Positions 16,554 through 25,400 are shown, counted from the stretch's first letter. The stretch: 64,000 nucleotides of DNA from Viridilinea sp964592425 (GCA_964592425.1 CAZQCG010000002.1:149736-213735), one strand, 5' to 3'. Made by a program: numbers and translations. The notes: generated by a model not told the origin, from the letters alone.

Positions 16554-16747
16554 CAACTCGATTCGTACGTGTCACATGACTGGCAAGGATCTCCAATTAC
16601 GCATTCACCATCTGCCCCATTAGGAGAACCGCTTGTACTAATATATTTACACGACCCCAGCACGGCCTCCTCCGGCCTGCTGCGTACCAGAACAATCAAC
16701 TGCGGCTGTATCCAGGGCTGCCTGGGGGTAGTCCGGGTCGTTTTCAT
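16553..16747 (-). CDS. Cys-rich RiPP-type precursor peptide
   Basis: 64 residues, ATG at 16747 with AGGAG 10 bases upstream. The leader-like half contains PWIQPQLIVLVRSRPEEAVL and ends in GSCK (Cys33). The rest, residues 35-64, is Gly/Ser/Asp/Thr-rich with Cys49, Cys55 and Cys58 (GEC, DPCQSC) and ends DTYESS. A conserved-looking hydrophobic leader followed by a small Cys-rich core is the usual plan of radical SAM-modified peptides that bind PqqD. It lies between the PqqD gene and the peptidase-GNAT gene, with its stop overlapping the latter. The frame extends to a TTG at 16768, but the ATG has the ribosome-binding site. The family name was not recognised with certainty; it recalls precursors of SynChlorMet-type cassettes. 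Confidence 0.82.
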   Translation of the reverse strand: MKTTRTTPRQPWIQPQLIVLVRSRPEEAVLGSCKYISTSGSPNGADGECVIGDPCQSCDTYESS

Positions 16748-16790
16748 TCGAGGGAAACTCCTTGGCAAGCATCCGGTGAAGGGGGGCGGC

Positions 16791-17096
16791 TCAACGCACG
16801 GTGATCATACGCCGCCTGGCAAGTTCACCCATCAGGCCAAGCACATCGGCGGTGATGGTTTCGGGAGGAGCCTCAAACTCTGTGGCAAGAGCCCTGGCAA
16901 TCTGACCCAGAGTAGTGCTGCCGTCCAGCCGGCGCCAGATGGCGTGGCCAGTCTCATTAAGAGAGTAGAGCTCGTCGTCGGCGTCACCAATACCAGCCAC
17001 CAGCGGCACGATCAGGATCTCCCCTTCGATCTCGCGGGCGACGATCTCCTCGGAAGGGACACAGATGCTGTCAAGGGTTACTGAGGTGTCAGTCAT
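16791..17096 (-). CDS. PqqD-family peptide-binding (RRE) protein
   Basis: 101 residues with the PqqD winged-helix pattern: EIEGEILIVPL, then a strand-turn DDELYSLNETGHAIWRRLDG (typical L-N-x-x-[GA]-xx-hydrophobic-W), then TTLGQIARALATEFEAP and a final VLGLMGELARRRMI helix. PqqD-like proteins bind the leader peptide and present it to the radical SAM enzyme. AAGGAA lies about 8 bases upstream of the ATG. It is 43 bases before the precursor gene and 51 bases after the first radical SAM gene on the same strand. Confidence 0.92.
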   Translation of the reverse strand: MTDTSVTLDSICVPSEEIVAREIEGEILIVPLVAGIGDADDELYSLNETGHAIWRRLDGSTTLGQIARALATEFEAPPETITADVLGLMGELARRRMITVR

Positions 17097-17147
17097 GCGG
17101 CGGTTCCTTATGGTTGAATTGACGATTCGTGTCGTGCATTGCCATGC

Positions 17148-18359
17148 TTAGCTCTCACTCGCCAGGGCCACCCGCTCGCGCCAATCCTCGACCTCCCAAC
17201 TATGTTCATCTGGGCCGAGCCAGCCCAGGTAGCGCGCCTGAGTGTGAGCAAGGGCGCAGAGGTATTCGACTGGTGTGTCGAGGGTACCATGCTCGGCCCA
17301 GGACTTGGCAGGGCACTGCTCGCAGAAGCCTTTGAGGAAGCAGCGCGCACAACGGGCGAGGTAGGCGGGATTGGTGGCCTGGAGCTCACTCAGGGCGTTA
17401 AACTGGGCAAGGGCAGCCTGGAGTTTGCCCGCTGGGATGGTAGCATCGGCGGGTGCTGCCTCCGGCTCACGCTCAAGCAGGTCAACCGTCAACTCGGGTG
17501 CGCGTATGCCCATACAGGGCTGTAAGCGCCCGTAGGCGTCTACACACCCATTGCGCTCGGAGCAGGCACCGCAGTTGAAGAGCCGGTCGCCGGGTGGCCC
17601 CATGAATTTCGCAGCAAATTCAGCCATATGGCGCTGGTATTCGGCATCGTTACGGCTGATCATCGCCAAGGTTGCTTCAGGGCTGAGGCGCAGCGCGGCC
17701 AACTCGGCGTTACGTTCGACGCTATCGCGGCGGTTGCGCAGGTCGAAGTTCATAGCGTAGCGTGGTGGGTGGGTCATCCAGGGAATTGTCTGCGCCCATG
17801 CCTCAAACGCCGCAAGCTCGTGACGGTTCTGCGGCAGTAAGGCGGCCTTAACGACAAAGGGCACCTGGCGCTCAAGCAGCAGGTTAACGCCACGTTGGAA
17901 CTGGACAAAGCCGCCGGGGGCACGGGTGGCCGCTTCGTAGGACTCACGCGTCATGCCGTAGACCGTGATCTCGATGGTCACCAGGGGTGGGATGCGGGCA
18001 AAGAGGTCGGCCAGGTGGGGCGTGAGCGGGCGGGCACTGGTGAAGAGCAACACCTTCATGCCAAGATGCCGTGCGTGCAGGTAGAGCTCTTCAAAATCGG
18101 GGCGGATCAACGGTTCGCCGCCGGTAAAGCGCACCTGCAAACAGCCCAGTTCAGCGGCCTGGGTGAGGATCGCCTTAAGTTGTGCGCTGCTGAGCTCGCG
18201 GGCACGGGCGGCCCGGTCGCCCACGGGCAGGTTGATGCAGCAATGCACACAGTTATTAGGGCAACGTTCGGTCAGTTCAATATCGAGCGCAGCGAGACGC
18301 AAGCGCCCCATGCGCCAGGCGCTGAATTCGTGGGCTTTGAGCTTACGCGTGAAAGTCAT
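17148..18359 (-). CDS. Radical SAM/SPASM peptide-modifying enzyme 2
   Basis: 403 residues from ATG 18359 (the frame is open to 18395). Radical SAM motif RCPNNCVHC (C33, C37, C40), then VRFTGGEPLIRPDFEEL. The C-terminal region has FNCGACSERNGCVDAYG, LQPCMGI, ARCARCFLKGFCEQCPA and YLCAL, typical SPASM ligands. It is the first gene of the leftward cluster. The downstream order PqqD, precursor, peptidase-GNAT, second radical SAM suggests that both enzymes act on one peptide, perhaps at different sites. A 91-base gap separates it from crtI, so it could have its own promoter, though none stands out. Confidence 0.93.
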   Translation of the reverse strand: MTFTRKLKAHEFSAWRMGRLRLAALDIELTERCPNNCVHCCINLPVGDRAARARELSSAQLKAILTQAAELGCLQVRFTGGEPLIRPDFEELYLHARHLGMKVLLFTSARPLTPHLADLFARIPPLVTIEITVYGMTRESYEAATRAPGGFVQFQRGVNLLLERQVPFVVKAALLPQNRHELAAFEAWAQTIPWMTHPPRYAMNFDLRNRRDSVERNAELAALRLSPEATLAMISRNDAEYQRHMAEFAAKFMGPPGDRLFNCGACSERNGCVDAYGRLQPCMGIRAPELTVDLLEREPEAAPADATIPAGKLQAALAQFNALSELQATNPAYLARCARCFLKGFCEQCPAKSWAEHGTLDTPVEYLCALAHTQARYLGWLGPDEHSWEVEDWRERVALASES

Positions 18360-18450
18360 GGCATCCAATCTACCTGCGGCCTGACCTATGATCAAGGGTT
18401 AATCCCGCAACCAGCCATATGCCGTCGCATCCAGGCGTCCGCTAACGGGC

Positions 18451-19929
18451 CTACGGTGCGCCGATCAGCTTCTCGACGATCGTGGCTGAGGAGAGTACGC
18501 CGGGCAGGCCCGCGCCGGGATGGGTGCCCCCACCGACGAAATAGAGGTTGGCGAACTCCTCCGAGCGGTTGTGCGGGCGGAACCAGGCCGACTGGGTCAG
18601 CAGGGGTTGCATATTGAAGGCCGAGCCCATATAGTTGTTGAGCGTGTCGCGGTAGTAGCGCGGGTCGACCATATGCTCATGGACAATGTGACGGCGCAGG
18701 TCGGGCATGTAGCGCCGCTCCAGGAAGCCGATGATCGCGTCACGGTAGCTCGGTCCAACCTGTGACCAGTCGATATTAGCACCCATGTGCGGTACTGGCG
18801 AGAGGATGTAGAGCGCTTCGCCGCCTTCGGGGGCCAGGCTCGGATCAATATGCGAGGGCCGGTAGAGGTAGAGTGAGAAGTCCTCGGCCAGCCGATGCCG
18901 GTTGAAGATGTCGTTGAGCAGCCCTTTGTAACGCTCGCCCAGAATGACGTTGTGCTGCACCAGATCGCCATCGTCATAGCGCCGGTTCAGCCCCAGGTAG
19001 ATCACGACTAGCGACATGCTGTACTTCTTGCGGCGCAGGGCCCGATCGGTATAGACTTTGCGGTGGCGCGGCGCGATCAACTGGGCATAGGTGTAGGCCA
19101 CGTCGGCGTTGGAGACAACCGTATCGGCGCGGCGCACCAGGCCGTCGGCCATACGCACACCAGTCACCCGCCGCCCCTGCACCAGGATCTCGGCCACCGA
19201 CGCGTTCAGCTCAAGCTGCCCGCCTAGCTCGCCGAAGAGGCGGGCCATGGCGGTGACAATCGCCCCTGTGCCGCCTACTGCATGGTGAACGCCCCACTCG
19301 CGCTCCAGGTAGTCGACCATGGCGTAGATCGAGGAGGCGTCAAAGGGGTTGCCACCGATAAAGAGTGGATGGAAGGAGAAGCAGCGCCGCAGGAAGTCAT
19401 CCTTAATAAAGCTGGCCACGTAGCGATAGGTGCTCATATAGGAGCGCAGCTTGATCAGGTCGGGGGCCACGCGCAACATATCGCGGAAGTGCAGGAAGGG
19501 CTGATCGGCCAACTCGACAAAGCCCTTATCGAAGATCGGCTTGGTCGAGGCCATAAAACGCTTGTAGCCTTCTACATCGTCGGGGTTGCGGGCGCGAATC
19601 TGGGCAATCAGGGCCTCCTCGTCGCTGCTGTATTCGAGGTAACGGCCCTCATAGTCGAAGATCCGGTAGTAGGGCTTGCACTCCTGCAGGGTAAAGTAGT
19701 CTTCGCGCCGGCGCCCGGCGATGTGCCAGAGATCGTCGAAGAGGAAGGGCGCAGTGACAATCGTCGGGCCGCTATCGAAGGTGTAGCCGCCGACCTGATA
19801 GGTATAGGCTTTGCCGCCGGGGCGGTCACGCTGTTCAAGGATGGTCACCTGATGACCAGCGACCGCTAGCCGGATACCGGCGGCCAGGCCACCAAGTCCG
19901 CTCCCAATGATGATGATTGACTGTCGCAT
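18451..19929 (-). CDS. crtI: Phytoene desaturase-family carotenoid oxidoreductase
   Basis: 492 residues, the CrtI size. N-terminal FAD motif IIIGSGLGGLAAGIRLAVAG followed by ILEQRDRPGGKAYTYQ, SGPTIVTAPFLFDDLW, VSNADVAYTYAQL in the middle, and the C-terminal LYFVGGGTHPGAGLPGVLSS signature. It removes hydrogens from phytoene or a later carotene at the membrane to extend the conjugated chain. GGAGAG lies about 4 bases before the ATG. The closest fit is CrtI; CrtD or CrtN-like roles cannot be excluded from sequence alone. A cruF-type gene is 16 kb away. Confidence 0.9.
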   Translation of the reverse strand: MRQSIIIIGSGLGGLAAGIRLAVAGHQVTILEQRDRPGGKAYTYQVGGYTFDSGPTIVTAPFLFDDLWHIAGRRREDYFTLQECKPYYRIFDYEGRYLEYSSDEEALIAQIRARNPDDVEGYKRFMASTKPIFDKGFVELADQPFLHFRDMLRVAPDLIKLRSYMSTYRYVASFIKDDFLRRCFSFHPLFIGGNPFDASSIYAMVDYLEREWGVHHAVGGTGAIVTAMARLFGELGGQLELNASVAEILVQGRRVTGVRMADGLVRRADTVVSNADVAYTYAQLIAPRHRKVYTDRALRRKKYSMSLVVIYLGLNRRYDDGDLVQHNVILGERYKGLLNDIFNRHRLAEDFSLYLYRPSHIDPSLAPEGGEALYILSPVPHMGANIDWSQVGPSYRDAIIGFLERRYMPDLRRHIVHEHMVDPRYYRDTLNNYMGSAFNMQPLLTQSAWFRPHNRSEEFANLYFVGGGTHPGAGLPGVLSSATIVEKLIGAP

Positions 19930-20042
19930 AAACTCTCCAGAGCAGGTCGCATAGCTGCGCTACTGCTGCGCATACGAGAAAATGAGCCTACAGCACAAGC
20001 GTATCATGAAAGGCAGACGCTGGCAAGCGAAGGCAAGCGCAC

Positions 20043-20097
20043 CTCAGGGCTGATGCAGGGTCCCGGTTGGTATACCCTGAGCAGCGCCAGCCCTGAG
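20043..20097. terminator. Nested inverted repeat downstream of the sirtuin operon
   Basis: Outer arms CTCAGGGCTG (20043-20052) and CAGCCCTGAG (20088-20097) enclose inner arms AGGGT (20057-20061) and ACCCT (20074-20078). It lies 46 bases past the stop of the leftward sirtuin gene and upstream of crtI. No T-run follows on the minus strand. Could be a terminator or a repeat element. Confidence 0.45.
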
Positions 20098-20142
20098 TGC
20101 AGCGAAGGGCGTGGCGCGTACAAAAAAGCCACCAGGCCAGCC

Positions 20143-20892
20143 TCAAGCCTCAAGCACGCCGCGCACGATGGCCGGTAAGGCTGTGGCCACATCCTCACGC
20201 AAGACCAGGTCGGCATACGGGTCGAGGTAGGTCGGGGCCAGGTTGATCAGCAGCAGGCGGGCACCGTGTTTGGAAGCGAGCAGGGGCAGGTCGCAGACGG
20301 GAGCCACTTCGAGGGCGGTGCCGGCCACCAGCAGCAGATCACAGCTTTCAACCGCCCGCCGAGCCAGCCAGAAGAGCCCGCCAGGTAGGGGCTCATCGAA
20401 GAGGACCACGTCGGGTTTGAAGGGGCCTCCGCACTGGCAGCGGGGTGCACGCCCACGGCGGATCTGGCCCAGGAGGGGATCAAAGGCCACCCGCCGCCCA
20501 CACTCGACACAGGTCGCCTCACGCAGATGACCGTGCAACTCATAGACCCGTTGGGAGCCAGCGCGCTGATGCAGGCCATCAATATTCTGGGTAATCACCG
20601 CCGTCACGCGCCCGGCTGCCTCAAGTGTGGCCAGGGCAAAATGGGCCGGGTTGGGCTGGGCCGCCAGGATCGGCGCAGCCAGGCTATGCAGCCAGGCGTA
20701 GAAGCTGTCAGGGTCGCGCCGGAAGGCCCGCAATGAAGCGACCTCCTCGGGGGTCTGACGGGCCCAGAGCCCATCAGCGCTCCGAAAGTCGGGGATGCCC
20801 GACGGACGACTATAGCCCGCCCCGGTCAGCGCCACGATCCGGCGCGCCTGAGCCAACAAGGCTACCGCCTGCGCAAACCCCTCGCCTTGCAT
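20143..20892 (-). CDS. NAD-dependent protein deacylase, SIR2 family
   Basis: 249 residues. Sirtuin motifs: IVALTGAGYSRPSGIPDFRS (usual GAGIS-x-SGIPDFR), ITQNIDGLHQRAG, the catalytic His in YELHGHLREATC, zinc Cys pairs CVEC and CQC, KPDVVLFDEPLP and VAGTALEVAP. It removes acyl groups from lysines using NAD. The GAGYSRP variant of the first loop is unusual but keeps the core glycines. It starts 24 bases after the S41 peptidase stop, so it is probably the last gene of the PBP-S41-sirtuin unit. Confidence 0.94.
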   Translation of the reverse strand: MQGEGFAQAVALLAQARRIVALTGAGYSRPSGIPDFRSADGLWARQTPEEVASLRAFRRDPDSFYAWLHSLAAPILAAQPNPAHFALATLEAAGRVTAVITQNIDGLHQRAGSQRVYELHGHLREATCVECGRRVAFDPLLGQIRRGRAPRCQCGGPFKPDVVLFDEPLPGGLFWLARRAVESCDLLLVAGTALEVAPVCDLPLLASKHGARLLLINLAPTYLDPYADLVLREDVATALPAIVRGVLEA

Positions 20893-20916
20893 AGAACACC
20901 TCGCCCTGGAATTTCC

Positions 20917-22275
20917 TTATTGCCCACCAGCACTGGGTCCCAGCAGGCGCAAGGCTGCCAGAATAACCGGATCATCAGTCTCACTGAAACGGGTCCAGTC
21001 GTCGAGCACGAGAATATCTGGCTGCACCCCACGCCCTTCAAGATCGTCGCCAGCCCTTGGACGAAAGCCCTCCTGGGCCACCCAGAGGCGCGCACCGCCG
21101 GTCAGTTCGTAGGAGTAGATCGTCTCGGTATTGCCCGAAGTGGGTGCGCCGATCACCACTGCCCCGGCCTGGCCCTGCAAGATCGCGGCGATCAACTCGG
21201 CGTAGGAGGCGGTGTTCTTATCAACCAGCACGGCCAGGGGTATCCCACGCAGATCAGGCGTGGATCCAGGGTTGATCAGCAGGGGTGTATCGCCGGTACG
21301 GCTGGTAAAGCTGCCGACATTGCCGCTGATAAAGTGTCCAAGTAACCCGGTGAGCACATTGCGCCACCCACCCGGGTTGCTGCGCAAATCAAGGATCAGC
21401 CCACGCAACGGCTGCGGGCCGCTAATTGAGGCCAGCGCCGCCGCCGCCTGCTGATCCATATCACTGACCCAGAGGGTGGTAATGCTCAGGTAGCCGATCT
21501 CACCCGGCAGGCGGTAGGCAATCGGCGTAATGCGGCCTTCCACATATTGACGGGTGATCAAGATATCCTGGCTGACCTCGCCGGGACGCACCACAGTCAG
21601 GCGCACCTGACTCCCCTCGGGGCCTTGAATATCGCCCTGGGTGTAGAAGGCCCCATCAATCGCGACAATGCGGTCACGCGGGCGCAGACCGGCACGCTCG
21701 GCCGGACTGGCGGGAAAGACATGTTGAATGAGCAGCCCGTCACTCAAGGGCAGCGCAATCACCCCGATACCAACCTGTTCCTCGCGCCCGCTGCTCAGGG
21801 CATCCTCACGCTGCGCAGCCTGGGGCGGCAGAAAACGCGAGTGGTCATCAGCCAGGCGATCGACCATCTCGGTGAGCAACTGGTAAAAGGCGACATCACC
21901 ATGCGCAGCCTCCACCCGCGGCTCAAACTCGGCCCTCACGGCAGCCCAGTCAACACCACGGAAGTCACTGTAGAGGTAGTGTTCGTTGATCGTTGTCCAG
22001 ACTTCATTGAAGATCTGCTGGCGCATCAACTCGCTGATCGGTGTGGCGCTCGGTAGCGGTTCAACCATTGTCGGTGCCGGGGCCGGCGTTGCTGTTGCAA
22101 CTGGCGGGGTTGTACTGGCAGGCACTGGGACGATCGTCGTTTGTCCCGCGACCACGGCAACTGCCGTTGTGGTTGAGGACGGCGGGGCCGCGCCGAAGCC
22201 AGCGCAACCGCTCAGCGTTGCGACCAACCCCAGAGTAGCCCAGTATGAGCGCCTGATCAGCAGCATCCCGGTCAT
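20917..22275 (-). CDS. S41-family lipoprotein protease
   Basis: 452 residues from ATG 22275 with GAGGTG 8 bases upstream. Signal peptide with lipobox LSGC near residue 23, then a Ser/Thr/Pro/Ala linker (~30-75), an N-terminal helical region, a PDZ domain (~175-250: EQVGIGVIAL, PASPAERAGLRPRDRIVAIDG) and the S41 core with GLILDLRSNPGGW and KNTASYAELIAAIL holding the catalytic Ser. The usual Lys of the CtpA dyad (G-K-G) is not seen; that loop is GAPTSGNTE. So it is S41, but not a standard Ser-Lys CtpA. It lies 28 bases downstream of the PBP gene, suggesting a cell envelope role. Confidence 0.87.
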   Translation of the reverse strand: MTGMLLIRRSYWATLGLVATLSGCAGFGAAPPSSTTTAVAVVAGQTTIVPVPASTTPPVATATPAPAPTMVEPLPSATPISELMRQQIFNEVWTTINEHYLYSDFRGVDWAAVRAEFEPRVEAAHGDVAFYQLLTEMVDRLADDHSRFLPPQAAQREDALSSGREEQVGIGVIALPLSDGLLIQHVFPASPAERAGLRPRDRIVAIDGAFYTQGDIQGPEGSQVRLTVVRPGEVSQDILITRQYVEGRITPIAYRLPGEIGYLSITTLWVSDMDQQAAAALASISGPQPLRGLILDLRSNPGGWRNVLTGLLGHFISGNVGSFTSRTGDTPLLINPGSTPDLRGIPLAVLVDKNTASYAELIAAILQGQAGAVVIGAPTSGNTETIYSYELTGGARLWVAQEGFRPRAGDDLEGRGVQPDILVLDDWTRFSETDDPVILAALRLLGPSAGGQ

Positions 22276-22303
22276 ACGTCGCACCTCAAACCCAGCCCCC
22301 AAA

Positions 22304-24025
22304 CTACTCGGTTGCAAAGGCCGCCGCCAGCACCTGGCCGGCCAAAGCAGCCCCAACACTACTCCCCTCACCGCCACCTTCAACCATTACGGCCACAGCA
22401 AAACGCGGCGCTTCCAACGGGGCCACGGCAATAAACCAGGCATGCGGCGTCGCCCCCGGCACATGCTCGGCGGTGCCCGATTTGCCACCAACCCGGATCC
22501 CCGGCGGCGTATAATCATCCACACTTGCACCAAAGCCATAGTCGGCAACGGCGGCCATATTGGCCAACATGCGCTGCGCCGTTTCCGGGGCCATGGTGCG
22601 GCGGATCTGGCGCGGTACATGGCGCTCGATCAACCCACCATCAGGCCGGGTCACCTGTTGCACCAGATAGGGCTGCATCATCACACCCTCGTTGGCCACT
22701 GCCGCAGCAACCATGGCCATCTGGAGCGGAGTGGTCAACAACTGGCCCTGGCCATAACCAGTGTCAGCCAGGGCCCGCTCGGCATTGAGAAAGCCCGCAT
22801 CGACATAGAGCAGGCTCTGGGCTGCTGGCAGATCGGTCAACTCACGGTAGCTACCGGTCGCCTGCTGGGGCGGCACAATATCGAAGCGCTGCCCCATCTC
22901 AAGCATCAGCTCGGGGCGCAGGCGGGTCGCATACTGAGCAAAGGCGGTATTGCACGAGTAGGCGTAGACTCGCTCCAGTGTGGCGGGTTCGCCAATCAGG
23001 CCAGCCAGGCCAGCTACGGCGTTGACCACCGGCGGCGCACCAACCTGGGGCGTGTAATTCTCCGGGCAACTGATCATCTCAGGCTGGCCCTGGGTCGGAT
23101 GTTCAAGTACACCAATCGCCGTAACCGTTTTAAAGATTGAGCCGGGTGGGTAGAGACCCTGCGTAGCGCGGTTGAGCAAGGGCTGGCCAGCCCCATCTGT
23201 GTTGAGCTGTTCCCAATAGTTGCTCACCCGCTGATTTTCGACCGTCCAATCGGGCGCACCTGGATCAAAGCTGAGCCCACGCGGATCGAAGCCGGGGGTG
23301 CTGGCCAGGGCCAGGATGGCCCCACTGCGTGGATCAAGCACCACCACCGAGCCGGTACGCCCAGCGAGCAGCGCAGCGGCCTGGGCCTGCAGCTCGGCAT
23401 TGAGCGTCAGGCTCAGATCATTACCACGGGGCGTCCCGCCAAAGATCTGTTCACGCATACGCTCCCATTCATTGCCACGCCGGCCACTCAGATAGAGGTC
23501 ATAGGTCGCTTCGAGGCCACTCTGACCGTAGCGGGTGCTGAAGAAACCCAGCACATGACCAAAAACCACCGGGTCGTAACGCTCGGCCAGGGGGTAGGTA
23601 CGCCGGGCAAAGTTATTCACCGTCTCACTCGCCACCAGCACCTGGCCCGTTCGATCACGTATCTGCCCACGCAGCACCCGTTGCGAAGCCAGCACCGGGC
23701 GAACATTACTGGTAGTACTACCATCAGCGGCCACTGCAACATAAGCGTAGATGGCCTGGGCCTGTACCACCTGCTGACGCAGGAGTTGCATACTCAGCAG
23801 CACAAAGCCCACCAGCACGACCAGGCCCAGACGATAGAGACTACGCGGCAAGCCAGCCACCAGCGTGGGGGCAGCCAGCCAGCTAGCCAGCCAGAGTAGG
23901 GGGGCAGCAGCCCACAGACAGATCAGCCAGCGCACCTCAGCTTCGATCGGCTGAAGGATACCATAACCGATCAGGATGAGTGCGGCCAGCAGCGCAAGTG
24001 TGCGTAGGGTGGAAGAAATGGTCAT
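22304..24025 (-). CDS. Class B penicillin-binding protein (transpeptidase, PBP2/PbpA type)
   Basis: 573 residues. About four N-terminal hydrophobic segments (more than the single anchor of most class B PBPs) are followed by a dimerisation region (LASQRVLRGQIRDRTGQVL) and the transpeptidase domain: S-x-x-K in YPPGSIFKTV (~295), S-x-N in YSCNTAFAQYA (~358) and K-S-G in GGKSGTAEH (~515). It crosslinks peptidoglycan. ATG 24025 was chosen over TTG 24046. Organisation with the S41 lipoprotein fits a wall-growth unit. Confidence 0.92.
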   Translation of the reverse strand: MTISSTLRTLALLAALILIGYGILQPIEAEVRWLICLWAAAPLLWLASWLAAPTLVAGLPRSLYRLGLVVLVGFVLLSMQLLRQQVVQAQAIYAYVAVAADGSTTSNVRPVLASQRVLRGQIRDRTGQVLVASETVNNFARRTYPLAERYDPVVFGHVLGFFSTRYGQSGLEATYDLYLSGRRGNEWERMREQIFGGTPRGNDLSLTLNAELQAQAAALLAGRTGSVVVLDPRSGAILALASTPGFDPRGLSFDPGAPDWTVENQRVSNYWEQLNTDGAGQPLLNRATQGLYPPGSIFKTVTAIGVLEHPTQGQPEMISCPENYTPQVGAPPVVNAVAGLAGLIGEPATLERVYAYSCNTAFAQYATRLRPELMLEMGQRFDIVPPQQATGSYRELTDLPAAQSLLYVDAGFLNAERALADTGYGQGQLLTTPLQMAMVAAAVANEGVMMQPYLVQQVTRPDGGLIERHVPRQIRRTMAPETAQRMLANMAAVADYGFGASVDDYTPPGIRVGGKSGTAEHVPGATPHAWFIAVAPLEAPRFAVAVMVEGGGEGSSVGAALAGQVLAAAFATE

Positions 24026-24107
24026 GCCGAGGCTTACGAGAGGCAAACGTAATCGAACAGGAGTATTGTACTCCAGGCCCAGAGGTGCGGCAACCCGCCG
24101 CTACAGC

Positions 24108-25274
24108 TCAGGCGTAGGGCAGGATCGCCCGCAGCGTAAGCCCGCCGCTCTCAGGCTCAACAATTTCGAGGTGGCCCTCAAGTTCGGCGATCCGGTAGCG
24201 AATGGCGCGCAGGGCGTGCATCCCTGGCCGCTCATAGGTACCGTCGAGCAGGCCAACGCCATCATCCTGCACCTGTAGCATAACCAGATCATGCTCGTAG
24301 GTCAGGCTGAGCAGGGCAGTGTGCGCATGGGCGTGCTGCTGAATATTACATAGGGCCTCGTGGGCGATGCGGAGCAGGAGCGCATAGTGGGCCGGGGCGA
24401 GTGGTCGGGGCACACCAGTGGCATGAACTCGCACCTCAAGCGAATCCGGGTCGCGCACAGCCACACCGATCCGTGTCAGAGCCGCCACCAGGCCGATAGT
24501 ATGGTTGAGGGTCAGTTCGGATAGCAGGCGCCGGGCGGGATCAACCTGTGGCTGAGGCACGGCGGGGGTCAGTACCAGTGGGCCGGGCAGCACACGATTC
24601 ACTGGGCCGGGTTGGGGCGGAGTTGGGCGGAGCACCCGCAGGGGTTGGCTAGGCCGAGCTAGCCCGGGTGGGTTCTGGCTCGATGAAGCAGTGGGCTTAG
24701 GCCCCTGGCGGCTTGTCTGCCGGGCGCGGGCATTCGCAAGATTGTTGAGCAGATAGCCCGCAACAACCCACAGTCCGGCAAAGACCGGTGGGGCCAACAC
24801 ACGCAGTACGAGGGCTGAGCCAACCAGATCAACGCCCGCCTCCGGATTGATCAGCAGCAGGCCCAACAGATCAAGCAGGCTGAAGAGCATTGTGGCCCCA
24901 AGGGCACCCCACCAGCCGAAGAGCAAGGCCGGCAAGACCAACCCACTCAGGGCGTAGGGCATAAAAGGCAAGGGCTGGCTCCCGCTTAACCAGAGCATAA
25001 CCGTGCCAGCCAGCAGATCAAGCAGGAGTAGGACGGGACGTTGGCGGGCGAGGCGGGTAAAAGCCTGCGCCAGCGCTGTTGCCGCCAGGTTCAAGACCCC
25101 GATCAACAGCAACAGCACAACATCACGCGGCAGCTGCTCCAGTGGATGACTGGGCAAGGTCAGCACAAGGGCAGCCACAAGCCAGGCCAGCCAGCGATAG
25201 CTGAAAAAGGCGACATGGGTATGGGCGGGCAGGCTCAAGCTGTTGAATGATCGCCTCACCCTGCTCCCTTTCAT
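24108..25274 (-). CDS. Membrane sensor protein with histidine-kinase-type ATPase domain
   Basis: 388 residues. The N-terminal half has about six hydrophobic segments (residues ~20-195), then a Pro-rich linker (~200-240) and a NarL-type HATPase domain: IAHEALCNIQQHAHAHTALLSL (N box), VQDDGVGLLDGTYERPGMHAL (G1) and RYRIAELEGHLEI, GGLTLRAILPY. The expected HisKA_3 phospho-acceptor (R-E-L-H-D) is missing; the nearest is LTLNHTIGLVAAL. So it may be a degenerate kinase or use another His. No response regulator is next to it. ATG 25274 has AAGG 7 bases upstream. Confidence 0.75.
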   Translation of the reverse strand: MKGSRVRRSFNSLSLPAHTHVAFFSYRWLAWLVAALVLTLPSHPLEQLPRDVVLLLLIGVLNLAATALAQAFTRLARQRPVLLLLDLLAGTVMLWLSGSQPLPFMPYALSGLVLPALLFGWWGALGATMLFSLLDLLGLLLINPEAGVDLVGSALVLRVLAPPVFAGLWVVAGYLLNNLANARARQTSRQGPKPTASSSQNPPGLARPSQPLRVLRPTPPQPGPVNRVLPGPLVLTPAVPQPQVDPARRLLSELTLNHTIGLVAALTRIGVAVRDPDSLEVRVHATGVPRPLAPAHYALLLRIAHEALCNIQQHAHAHTALLSLTYEHDLVMLQVQDDGVGLLDGTYERPGMHALRAIRYRIAELEGHLEIVEPESGGLTLRAILPYA

Positions 25275-25400
25275 GGGTGCCTTGACGGAATTCTTTGTGG
25301 AATATCGATCTGATTTCGTATGTGACCGACGCACGTCAACCGGGAGGCTGCGGTGCTTCTGTAGTGTAGCAGAAAGGCCCGGCAGCGGCAAACCCCGCGC

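Noticed and set aside
16553..16747. Precursor of a lasso peptide or lanthipeptide
   Set aside because: No lasso B/C proteins or LanM/LanB-type enzymes are present; the neighbours are radical SAM and PqqD.
21986..23140. Plus-strand open frame of 384 codons
   Set aside because: Antisense to the S41 peptidase and PBP genes, both supported by motifs.
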